Positions 1 through 11,900 of a stretch of 64,000 nucleotides of DNA are shown in pieces. The translations under genes and the position numbers were made by a program. Origin of the DNA: Silene latifolia (taxonomy: Eukaryota; Streptophyta; Magnoliopsida; Caryophyllales; Caryophyllaceae); the NCBI RefSeq assembly GCF_048544455.1, contig NC_133526.1, forward strand, positions 6,960,001 to 7,024,000, read 5' to 3'. The stretch's first letter is position 1; every line of letters begins with the position of its first letter. Below the pieces are notes generated by a model. That model saw only the letters and a list, made by a program, of their open reading frames with translations, was not told the DNA's origin and did not search any database.

Positions 1-440
1 GGTCTTATACCGAATGGTAAAAGTAGAGCTGGCAAGTCTGACCCGATTAATTTGATTACCCGACAAACCGAATGATAAAAGTAGAGCTGGCAAGTTTGAC
101 CCGACCCGATGCTGACCCGATTAATTTGATGAGCCGTCAATTATTAAGATTAATTTTGATCAAAATGAAAGTGATTTCGTGTTTAGATTGATATGTTTGA
201 CATAGTAATGAACTAATTAAACCAAATAGTAGGTTAAAAACTAAATTTAATGGTAAAAAGTTGTAGTAATGCGATTAAGTTACCGGACCAATAATGACCC
301 GACCCAATACATCATTTGACCCCCGAAATGACCCAATCTGATAACGACCCGACCCGACCCGAAAGGCTATACTGACCCGATATAACCCGAACCCAACATG
401 ACCCGACCCGATCCAAACCCAACCCGACTGACCCGATTGT
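1..440. repeat. GACCC-rich degenerate repeat block
   Basis: The block has no gene. It is full of irregularly spaced GACCCGA and AACCCGA words between AT-rich spacers, and one phrase (aaagtagagctggcaagt) occurs twice within the first 100 bases. The same kind of block recurs near 14860-15090, 42100-43080, 50900-51900 and 56950-57430, so it is a dispersed family and not a local satellite. No terminal repeats or coding potential are visible. Confidence 0.6.
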
Positions 441-484
441 CACCTCTAGATAAAAGTGGCCTCTAGAGTCTAGACTGTAACATA

Positions 485-770
485 TAAAATTGGCCGGTCA
501 ATGACATTACCGACTGATTTTTAAAACTTTCCAACTAAAGGAAACCAGGGGTAATAATCGTCGGTAAAATAAGTTACCGACCGGTTGTATTGGTCGATAA
601 ATTACCGACCGATGCCCACGGTCGGTAACATGTAATATCGGTTGGTACGCAAAAATGATGACTTGTTAACCTGTGGTCGTGGTCGATCTGTATTTTCACA
701 GACCGATTTAAGTTGCAGTCTATATTTATATCGGTCAGTATTAAACCTGTTTTAGGTGATATGGCTGATT
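485..770. repeat. Subterminal-repeat array, CACTA-like DNA transposon remnant
   Basis: Short motifs TTACCGACC and its reverse complement GGTCGGTAA recur in both orientations (around 504, 560, 572, 602, 618 and 735). Arrays of about 10-bp words in both orientations are typical of subterminal regions of En/Spm (CACTA) elements. I see no CACTA terminus and no transposase, so the family is an inference and only a fragment is present. From 770 to 1348 I recognise nothing further. Confidence 0.35.
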
Positions 771-1353
771 GGAATAAAGACCTACGACATGGAAATATCC
801 GAACTAATATGTTAATTGCGCACCCAAAATAATCCGAACCATACGTCCATACCCGAACCCTGCGTAGTGACCTGTTAGTCACGTCGCTAAATGAACGATA
901 CGAGTTGAAAATACAAATTAATCTAATTTGGGCTGTTTGGCTGGCTCCATAAACAGGTTGGCATCTTGGCCAAGACGCCCATCAAGATTACCGGTTCGAG
1001 TAGCCAGTCGAAGCTTTGGTTCTTTGAGTGCATGTTTCGGTGTGGACCGCCCCGCTAATAGCCTACTTGTTGGTGTCTTAGATTATTGGAGTATGTACTA
1101 GCTAGTATTCATGCAAATTTTAATTACCATTTAGCATAATATGTAGACATTAGTAAATGATTTTACCTAGTGGTAAAGGTTGTATATATATATTTCTATG
1201 CATGAAGTCTTGGGTTCGATTTTCAAAAAATCAAACCTAATACGCTTAACCATATACTGTAAGTACCGTCATTGAATATGATTAAATATTATTTCAACAA
1301 AATTTGTCTTTTTCTTTCTCCGGCCTCCATGTCTTTTCGATTGGAAAACATTA

Positions 1354-1953
1354 TGATGGGGCATATTCTGCACCGCTGACCAAGTCAACACACTGAGCAA
1401 GGTCAAAGATATCCACAGCAAGTCAACGACTTAGATAGCCTAGCCGATGCATCCCATCGGCCGCCACTGGTCTCGGCGTGACAACCCGCCAAATGGGACA
1501 CACATCCGCGTACTCATATCCAAGACCCCTCGGCGGCGAGTCAACATTGTCCGCCGGCCTGCCATAGGTCCCTCGGCCGAGGGGTAGATCAGTCTTTCCA
1601 CCTGCTAGCCACTTGGCCACTACGTGACAAAAGGTGAAAGTCTATAAATACTCCTCAACCTTCATTGAGGAAAGGATCTCACAATTATAACATAAATACA
1701 CTATTCATCCTCCAGAATATCTCCTTATCTCTCTACAATACGCATCTAGCCAAGTAACACGCCTTAATCCTTTAAGTTTATCGACTTGAGCGTCGGAGTG
1801 AGTACGCTTGGCACACACGCCCAAGCCCTCGCCTGTTCATTGTTGCAGGAGAGGCCGGGTGGGACGATAGGAGCAAGAAGGATTCAGCTCAAGACATTAT
1901 TCTACAAGCCACGGGTGGTAACTAATCACTGCTCTGGAATTACACCCGGAACA
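1354..1953 (+). mobile_element. Solo LTR (about 600 bp) with CATTA target duplication
   Basis: The sequence opens TGATGGGGCATATTC and closes CCCGGAACA. It is flanked by the 5-bp direct repeat CATTA at 1349-1353 and 1954-1958. A TATA-like CTATAAATA lies near 1642, followed by a pyrimidine-rich leader, as in plant LTR promoters. No internal region or partner LTR adjoins it, so it is best read as a solo LTR left by recombination between the two LTRs of one insertion. It is probably Ty3/gypsy type, but no coding part is left to confirm that. A second LTR starting with the same ten bases lies at 44600. Confidence 0.75.
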
Positions 1954-1958
1954 CATTA

Positions 1959-3454
1959 TTTACCGTAAATGACATTGTCTTATGAGGATCGTGAACAATG
2001 GTGGAGGGATCGGGGATAGTAGGGGATTAGGGGCACTCGCCGCCGCTGACATTTGAAAATTTCTAAATTTTTAGTTATAATTTTGTTTTGAATTATTTTC
2101 GAGGTTTACATATACATAATACAATTACTCTTTTATCCACGCTGACTTCAAATCCGGACTCCACCGTTGATCATATGATGATTGCACATTCGACGAAATG
2201 ACCATGTATGAAAGTGAAGGGGTCTTAAACGTTAAGTAAGCAGTCCATGCATGGTAATATACTATATTACCAACTATACCTTTCAAGTTGCCAAATGTCA
2301 TATAAGTACGACATACTTAACATCAATGGACTCCGTCAAAACGGTTAGAAGGAGTAGAAGAAGGTTCTTTAACATTGTGGACTTGTAAGCTTAACGTAGA
2401 CTTAGGTAACACGTTTAATTGTCAAGTTCTGTACGCTTAATACAAACTTCATATTCACTTAATATCTTCGTGTTTGAACGTGTACGTTTAACTCGTTTTT
2501 ACTTCTCTAGTTGTTATAACAGAAGCGATAAAGATAAACAAAAACAATAAAGAAAGCAATACTTAGATATACACAATTAATAGATCATACAACCAGTTGT
2601 ATACTCTAGAACCCGAGCTATATAATAAAGCAGATTAATATTAGAGCAGATTATAAATGACAGATTGGATTAACAGGTTTGACTAGTATATTTCAATTAG
2701 AAGATTTAGTATAAGTGTTTGGTAATTAGCAGATTTTGGTTAATAGATTGTTGTATCTATGTGTAAATTGTCGACGAATTCATATTTCACAATCTACTAA
2801 TGTGAATATGCTGGGTGGAGCAGTATATTGAAAAACAGTAGATTGAATTCCAATATACTCTTTCAATATGTCATTTACCAAACACTCAAAATAATAGATT
2901 TTTGAGTCAAACATGATAAAAACCTTGAATATGCTAAAAAATTCTCAATTTGCCGTTTACCAAACACCCCCATGATTTACCAACGGTTTTAGCTATGTGT
3001 CTATGTCCAAAGGGTAGTAGTGAGGAGAGTTTTAATAATATTGATGAGTTTATAGATTTCACTTATTCGGAGTCCGAAAGTTGTGAAATGTATAACTGAT
3101 CTCTCAATAACTTATTAAAAGACGGTTTCCTCAAAATTTTAGTGAACTCAAAAAAGATTTATAAATTTTAACTACAATTTTTCAAATTTTCATATTTGAG
3201 GAGAAATGAACCCAACTACTGGTCTTCCACTAATTACGCAAGTGATTATTAGTGCATAATAAACCGCCAAAGGTGCCTAAATTGATCATATTTTTCCAAC
3301 CTAGTTAACAAGTTTGACGAGAAATTAATTTCACACATGAGATCATAAGTCTCTCCAAACAATTCTGTAGCTAACAAACGCGTTACGAAAAGCACTAGGC
3401 AACTCATGACATAAACTCTTGACCAAACCATTTTTTAAGTCTTCAACTACAAGC
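1959..3454. other. Intergenic, AT-rich; possible hAT-like MITE near 2640-2975
   Basis: No gene is recognisable. Between about 2640 and 2975 the DNA contains paired, partly complementary phrases (gtgtttggtaattagcag on one side, catttaccaaacactcaa and gtttaccaaacaccccc on the other). This pattern is common in non-autonomous hAT elements of plants. Exact ends and a target duplication were not found, so this part is tentative. Confidence 0.3.
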
Positions 3455-3462
3455 CTATAAAT
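3455..3462 (+). promoter_or_regulatory. TATA box of the PAR1-family gene
   Basis: CTATAAAT lies 128 bases upstream of the ATG at 3590. With transcription starting about 30 bases downstream, the 5' leader would be roughly 100 bases, normal for a plant gene. The call rests on motif and spacing only. Confidence 0.5.
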
Positions 3463-3589
3463 CTCCATAATTCTTGCTATTTTATTGCACACAAATCACA
3501 ACTAATTCTCTATATTCACTCCCTTTCACATAATTGCACCAAAATTATATTCATCATTCAAGCATTTTAGCATCATAGACTATAATATC

Positions 3590-4894
3590 ATGGCATTTTC
3601 TACTAATTTGTGCTCATTTTTTGTCCTTGTTTCCATCTTCATCCAAGGATCTCTAGGTATTTTCATCAAACATTTCATAAGTAAAATTCGATTTTTAGCT
3701 TAAGTTTTTATAGTTATGTATTCATCACTTTGCCTCATCTGGTTCTTTACGTTTTATTTCATTTGTGATGAGTATTTTAATCAAATGTAAAGAATCACTG
3801 GTGAGACATGGGTTGGTATAGGGGTTGGACTCGTTCTAGGAAATGATAAAATGTGGATTTTTTATGTTCAAAAATTCGAATGTTTATAAGTTACCATTTA
3901 AAATTGTTAATCTATGTTTTAACCCTCTTATTTTACTTCATCTAGTAAATGGTTAGTAGGGACGGTCGTTCTCCAAGGAACAGAGAACATATATTTATAA
4001 CTTCAAATCCTGACTCCGACAATAGCAAAACCCTAAATTCAAATTTACATTTTTATAGTAGTTAAATATGTAGCACAGAATTAACTATTAAGAATATTAT
4101 TTTAACAAAACATTATTGGATTATTCATTAATTCAATGTGGTTTAATTAATTTATGTAGGCGAGCTGGTTTGTGAGAAATTGCCAACAGACATATGTGTA
4201 CTGGCAATATCATCAGCAGGGAAGAGGTGTGTATTAGAGAAGTACAAGAACGAAAACGGGGCAACCGAATACCAATGCAGTACGTCGGAGGTGGTCGTTG
4301 GAAGCATGTCGGAATACTTGGAGACCGACGAATGTGTCAAGGCTTGTGGGGTTGACAGAAACATGGTCGGTATTTCGTCCGATAATTTGATGGAGCCCCG
4401 GTTCACTTCCAAGCTTTGCTCCCCTGCTTGTTACAACTATTGCCCTAATGTTATTGATCTTTACTCCAAGTTGGCTCAAGGAGAAGGTATATTATTCTTT
4501 TTCTCTCTTTTATTCTTCCCGTCTGAAATGGAACAGACAAAATGTGACAATTTTACAATAAAATGTAAATTTTTCCTGATAAAATGTTCCTATCGGTTCA
4601 TTTTTAAAAATTGACAAATTTAGTTATAACATTTTAAATGACTATATTAAATTTTACATGGTATCAGAGTTCAGAACTGTTACATTGAAATTAGAATTAA
4701 CAGTATATTAATTGAATGGCATTGCAGGAGTGTATCTACCAGCATTGTGCAAGAAACAACAACGTAACCCACGTCGTGCCATGGTTGAGCTCATGAGCTC
4801 TGGTGCTGCACCCGGTCCTGTTTCGTCCAATGATGTTTCTTCATCTCTTGTTGCGGATTCTCCTGCACCTTCCCCTGCTTCAAGTTTCATCTAA
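3590..4894 (+). CDS. PAR1-family secreted cysteine-rich protein
   Basis: Three exons, 3590-3656, 4160-4486 and 4728-4894, join in phase (1, then 1) to give 186 codons before TAA. Introns use GT/AG (donors at 3657 and 4487; acceptors end at 4159 and 4727). Residues 1-22 form a hydrophobic signal peptide encoded almost entirely by exon 1. The mature part starts near [13 protein letters not shown] and carries ten cysteines, including the [11 protein letters not shown] cluster. The protein ends in a Ser/Pro/Ala-rich tail. This layout matches the plant PAR1 (photoassimilate-responsive, PF06521) family, which is known from tobacco as a sugar- and virus-induced transcript; its biochemical role is not established. 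A secreted or cell-wall location is inferred from the signal peptide. A poly(A) signal AATAAA lies at 5012-5017. The gene points toward the convergent PIN gene. Nothing looks broken. Confidence 0.88.
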
Positions 4895-5017
4895 ATTTTG
4901 CGGATTTTCCTTAGTTTTTGTCTATTGATCGCCTGATCGGCACGAGGGAGTATAATTTTATTATTTCTGCATTTCAGTTTACTTAATGTAAATTCATCAA
5001 TACGAGATAATAATAAA

Positions 5018-5947
5018 GATTTACCGAGATGAGGTTTATTACCCTAAATAACATCGAAACATTTGAACTTTACCTTGTTTCATTAGTCGTTCCCTAATAA
5101 CTACACCACCGCGATATTATCATTGAATTTGTGTTATTGTTTAGGTCGTGTTTTCTACGACTAAACTTGTTTAAACTTAATTTATTAGTTATCGAACATA
5201 TTTCAAGTCAGAATATTTTTGTATAATTACATATGTTGCTTAGCCCCTCGATTCTAGGATAGTCAATTATTATGACCGCGACAAATATCACTCGTAAACA
5301 TCGTTAATCCGAGTATCATAAATCGTCCGTGTTTTACTAATATCGCCTACGCTTAGAAAATTTTAGCTAATAAAAATAGAAGTCGTAGACTCTACAAGTT
5401 TATTAGATTTTGACAAAAAATAAATGGGCCCACTGAAATTTAGTCTTCGTCAAACCCACTATTTTTCCAAGAATTTGGGTTGGCGGCCCAACATTTCAAG
5501 ACATGTTCTGCGTCTTTGAAGATCTCATTTAAACCAAAGTTTTTCAGCTTTTATAGAACCGTCCTATAGCCTGACATTCAATTTATCAATTAGGGATCTG
5601 TTTTACAAAATTCTTGTGTAATGCGCCTAAAACAAGAATATGAGTATTTGAAAAAAAACCATGGACTACAAAGGCGCAATGCTTGGATTGATCATCTATA
5701 TCGACAATCATGTATTATGAAGATAAAAGATATAAACTGAACTTATCGTCACACACTTCTATTAATAAATTGGCTACAAACATCATTTTACAAATTCTTT
5801 TCTAAGAAAACAAATTCCGAGATCCATAACACTTTCCTTTTTTTTTCCGTCTTACCACTGGCCCTATTCATGTATCTGCTTCATTCTCACGACAACTTTA
5901 CTTCAATGCCATAAATTATCGGCATTATTTCTTCAAGAAAAAACAGC
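5018..5947. other. Intergenic space between convergent PAR1 and PIN genes
   Basis: This stretch separates the 3' ends of two convergent genes and must hold both 3' untranslated regions. I see no further gene, RNA or transposon end in it. It is ordinary AT-rich sequence. Confidence 0.5.
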
Positions 5948-8900
5948 TTACAGTCCAAGTAAAATGTAGTAGACAAGTGTTATCGGTAGCGCAATTAGCA
6001 TCCCAAAAATCACCCTGCATAAATTCGTGAAAATATTAAGCAATGATTAACATCAAAGATAGACAAATAATTGAGACGTAATGAGTAACGTAATTATATG
6101 ATATAAATGCTTACCCTGTGCTGAGAATGTCAGGGTGCACATTATATTCCTTGGAAAATACAAATGGGACAATTCCTTGTGGTAATGCAGCCTGTTTCAA
6201 TATATTAAGCAAGAATAAAAATAACATTAATGTTTGAGACGACATAAATATGAAATCACATTCTTAACGTAATAACCACTCTTTACTAGTTAAGGTTGTT
6301 TGATGCCTTATATTAGGTCCGTTTTTTCCTGTCGTAAAGCAACAGCTGGTCCGATAAAGAGACGGCCATATATTAGACAGCCTTGAGTAGATACTATTCA
6401 ACCAGATTCGGTTTATATTTAGATTTATGTTATTTAAAGGCGAGATAAGATAAAATTATAAGGGGTTTGATTTATACTAAAAATAAGAAAGCTGCAAATT
6501 TTCCGGCCTAACAACAATAGCTAGTCTTGTTATAGACGGATATATCCGTCTATAGCTAAAGACGGGTCAAATAGCTTGAAAGTGGTGACATTTTTTGCCC
6601 CCACCACCCCACTTGTTGTTTGTCCTATTAGAAATGTGGTATTGTATTTGGCCCGTCTTTGATTATAGACGGATATGTGCCGTCTATAATGAGATTTTGT
6701 GTAACAACAATAATATGGATTGAAGCTCTCTTAATACAATAATAATAATATGGGTGTACGAAAAGTAATTAAAAGTGAAGTTGAAAAAAGGGACCTGGAC
6801 AATAGCAACATGCAAAAGAGGACCGCGAAGGCCAACAACAATAGAAGCAGCAGCCATAACAGCTGGTCCTGTTACAAATCTCACTGCCATTGAAAATGCT
6901 GCTACCGAATTCCCACATGCTATTATCCTTGGTTGTAATGCCATAAATAACCCTGTTTGTTTATCATCATTTGTATTCAGGACTATTATCATAATTATCA
7001 CATATATAATCATCTAACTCCGTCATAAAATGTACATATATGACTTTTAGCCTCTGTTTTATGCACCTCATTTAATGATAATATAACAGTCGATAAAAGA
7101 CTAATGATTCCGGAACGAAACGAGAACATAGTACTCTAACCTAGGCAATTAAAGTTGAGTTGGGATTATCTTCATTTCTTAAAAGCAATGGAGAGTCTAT
7201 CTTCTCGCAATACAATTTTATATTATTTTTCTCATTTCACTTTATTTTCCCTATCATTTTCCTTGATAAAACCTAAATTGTTGGATCACTATGAAATGAA
7301 ATCTATACCGTTGATAGAAAATATCTCTCTATTTCTTTTAGGAAATGAAAAGGATCGTAATTGGTTAAGATTTATACAAATTGATAAGTGTATTTTAAGA
7401 TCTGAAATACAATAGAAGACTCATCATCGATCACAACGACAAATCCTTTGTCCTAACAACATTTTTCAATGACTCTTATATATTGGAGTCACTAGTCAGG
7501 TCGTCTTAACTTAATAAAACACTTTATACGAAATGACGTTTCAAAGAACAACATGCATCGATTCTGTGTTAAAATAGAATTAATACTGAATTAATTGACA
7601 AATTAAAGAATTTTTTTTAAAGTAGTAGTGTAGAATTTTTAAGGAATAGGAGTATACTCCCTCCATTCAACTCCACATGGCCCTTTTCTATTTTACGCAC
7701 TATTCACAAGTGAGCGTTCACTATTAATTTTCTCTCAATACGTAAGTGAAAATATATTCGTGTGAGATCTTATTTGATTCATCTTTACGAGTACATTAAA
7801 AATATCTAATTTTTATAATTTTTGCAAATACGTAGCTAACGATATTTACCGCGTAAAACACGCGTTGGCAAACGTGATAAAAGAAAAGAGCCTTGTGGAG
7901 TTGAATGGAGGGAGTATTTAATTTGGTGATGAAGGAGTGGAAAATGACTTGAGGATTATACTTTTGAACTTTAATGCAGGGTATACTACTTTAAATCAGA
8001 AAATGTAAGTATAAAAATAAAAATATACTCCCTCCTATTCTACATAACCGTCCCATTGTGAAAATGGCACAAGAATTAAGAAAGTGAGTTTAGACCACAC
8101 AAAACAGACAATGGGACAGTTATGTGAATAGACGGAAATGGAATTGAATTTGGACCACACAACACTTACCAAAAATAGACAATGAGACAGTTACCCGACT
8201 AGACGGAAATGAATAATGGGACGATTATCTGGAATAGGAGGGAGTAGAAAAAATGATAAAAATAGAATAAAAGAAGCATGCCCACATAAAAATTGGGTAA
8301 TGAATAACATTCCTTTATGTCAGAAAGGCAGACATGTTTCTCTGATCTTTCATCATCACCACCACTATTAGTCCCCCGACATCATTGCTCAACTTGTCAT
8401 CATTTTCCTATTTTCTTATAAAAAATACACCAAGATATTTTCACTACTATTGCACCATGACCATTATTTTGCATTTAGCATCATACTCATCTAACTTTCT
8501 TAATCTCTTTTTTATGTTTCGATTATTTTGAATAACGAGAGAATCTGCAATTGCTAAGATGTGTACTACGTAAATTTTCAAGTATATATAAACGTGATAA
8601 CCTACAAAGTACAAACTATGTACACTAGGTAAACCGCTCTATTTACCAGGATAATTGGTTGAGTACTTGAGTCTAGCTCGTACCTTATACTCCTAACACT
8701 TTTGTATAGTTTTATCACTAATTTTTTCTAGTTTAAAACATTTTTATTAAAAAAGTCAGAATTATGTACAATTAACCCGTCACCTTGTCTAATTACATAT
8801 CACAAATTCAAGATAACTAACAGTCTAGATTATATTGAATGTCAGGTTATGATTACATTTAAACTATAAAAAAAATGGAGTAGTGAGTGCTATAAAATAT

Positions 8901-11900
8901 TAAAATTATCTAGATTATAATCTAAATATTAAATATTTAGATTTTGATTTATAGGGTATGAACCCATTAGCCTAAATGACCCTTTCAAGTTATGAAATAC
9001 TTATATTTGAAAGATATAAAGTACTAGTTTCTTGACATGAATAAAGCACATGAAATATAATGACAAGCACTATATAGCACTTGCTTGACAAATTGTCATT
9101 AGATGACATATTAACACTAATGCTTAATCACTTGTCTAATGCTTGCTACTCAACACCTTTTTGTAAACAATTTTAGTAAAAAAGTAAGAGAGATGCATGT
9201 GCTCACAAAAGTGCTCAATAAAGTAGCATGAAAATAAAAAAATAAAAAAATAAATAAATAAATAAATTATGAAATAAAACGGTCTCACACCTTAATAGAG
9301 TCCCATTTTTATTTAAAAATAATCCATTTAGTGTTAATATATAAGTTGTTTTTTACATAACAGAAACATTTCAGTTCTCACGATATAAAACCGTCTCATG
9401 CAATAGTTACCGATAAAAAATGGAGAGATTGAGAAAGATACTGACCAAGACTGAACATGGCCATGCCAAGACCTGCGTCCGACAGAATTGAGATGGACTT
9501 TGCGATAATGGCCGGCATCTCTAAATGCCACCTAAAAGACACAAAGATACAAGTATTTCAGCTAAAAAACAAAACCCATTTTGTAATTTACTTTATACAT
9601 TTATCTAAATAAATATGGTATAGCACGAAATAAAGTTGAGCTAGTCACATTACCACAATTGTTATTTTATTATTGGATCTAACTTAGATTGAATATCATA
9701 AGTTTGCACTAAAGGCTATACGTAGTGTTGAGTTAGTCTTATTCATGATGATTATTAGTTTCGAGTAGGGGTGAAAACGAACCGAGTCGGATATTAGTTT
9801 GGTCGGACTCAGTTTGTGCTCATGAAAGAAAATTAGTTATTTTTTATTTTTTCTTATAGATAAATAACATACATGAAGAAAATCGTAAAGGGAAGAAACT
9901 ATAAGTGAAGTACGAAAACAAATTTGCAAGTAAATCAAGTAAAGAATGACATAGGGAGCACAACTGTGTACTTGTGTAGTTAATTACGTAGTTTTGTACT
10001 TTAAAGATGATAACGAGGACACAACTGTTGATTTTTTTAAAATCAATCAATTGCCTTTTGTGATTAAAATTATAAAACCTTAAGTTTAAATATATTGAAA
10101 AATTTGTTCTCCATACATAATACTCTACAAAACAAATTTTCAGAAAATTATATTTTCAACAAATAAAAACGCAAAAAATGGAGTCAAATTGTTATCTCAA
10201 AAAACGTAAAAATCAACTAGTAATATTGGAGCAAAAAAAGAGTTTTAAAAATTAGAATAAAAAGTGATAAAATATTAAGTTAAAAACAATAACTTTAGGA
10301 CGAAGAAAGAATCTTTTAAGACAGAGAATATCATGCAAAGTACTACGATTACTTTGATCAGTTGATGTAGACATCTATGTTAATAATCTTTTGTTGACAC
10401 ATCTACATTCTTCAACAGAAATTAAGTAAAATCCAATCAAATTGTGAGCTACATATGTAAAAGTGTCAATTTTAAACTAAGATCGTCTACGTTCAAAATG
10501 ACTCACACTCAATTAAAATAAATGTGAAACTAAAAAAAGGTTGGCACTCTGTGAAATGTCTTAAAATTAAGACGGTTATAAACAATACAAAGAGATTTAA
10601 TAGGAATAATTATATTAGTTGGGCCTCAACCATCATAATTATTCCAATTAAGATTAATAATAGCTCTTAGATAGAGTAATAAATACTCGTATGTAACTAA
10701 TCGGTGTTTCAGATTGACTTTTTTCTACAATTTGTAAAACTCTTGGTGGTACTATTTAAGTAACATTCGTTTGTCTGAAATTAACGAATAGAAATAATGA
10801 CTTAATGAACCAAGCAAAATTAAGTGACAACCATAGAATCTCACTTAAGACCGTTATGTTTTGCATAGAGATTTTTTAATAGTTTATACAACTTATTTAT
10901 TGGTGTTATCATTACACTCCGATATACACTTTGTATAAACTATTACAAAAGACCGATATAAGACAGTACACTATATTGAACAAAAAATTTCCAACACGTT
11001 ATCTATTATCACGATAGCTTCATCTTAACTATTAGGTTAAGACCTCATCAGTAGACTGATATAGTGATAGTTTTGTAAGATATAAAATCGTTTTACATAA
11101 GAAAACGAGAGTGTACCTGAAAGAGACCAAAGACCAAATGAGACCAATCAAGCTAGAATAAGTATTTGGATTTCTGATAAGTTTCCTCCAAACCATGATG
11201 AGTATAAGTCTTGTCATGACACTAGCAGGAGGCAATGCTTTAGGTCTTCCATCATCAGCTTTATCACCACCACCGTTACCATGATTATGATGATGTTCTT
11301 TCATTTCTCCATCTATTCCTCTATTTCCAAAGCTAAATTCATCTCTTTCCAAATACTCTTCTTGCATATCTCTTCCACCTTCCACTACATTCATCAACAT
11401 GAAATCATTATCATTCTCCACGCTTACTATTATTTTAATATTATATTCTCATTATGAAAAAACGACAATCATAGCCGATTAAAATAAGGTAAATGTAAAA
11501 AGAAGGTTGTAAGAGATCTTAACTTAAAAACGGATTGTCTTAAACTAGAACTATTCATTTTTTAAAAAAAAGGAAGTAAATTTGATTTTTGAAAACCCTA
11601 TTGCACAAGCTAGGATGGTATCGGCCTATCGGGTGATATTCAACATCATTTATACGTGTTTTATGTGAAAGCGTGATACCAAAACTCACTAATAGTACTT
11701 ACAAATGAATAGCGATTTCTTTACGTTTAATTAAAGTATTTCTCGTAAATTAAATGAATAAAAACGTAAAAAAATCAATTGAGACAAAGAGATTATAAGT
11801 TTGAATTTATCAAACATAATTTAAAAATTAATTATTTAATTCATGTTTTATGGAAGGATATTATTGATGATACAATACATTAAAACATCAAACTTTTCAG

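Noticed and set aside
4152-4479. Minus-strand frames of 81-86 codons across PAR1 exon 2
   Set aside because: They are antisense shadows of the conserved cysteine-rich coding exon.
4670-4680. TGGTATCAGAG, identical to a tRNA-Met primer-binding site, in PAR1 intron 2
   Set aside because: No LTR borders it and no other element part is nearby, so a lone 11-base match is not enough.
6775-7017. Plus-strand frame of 80 codons in the PIN1 region
   Set aside because: It is antisense to PIN1 exon 4, whose minus-strand frame reads [14 protein letters not shown].
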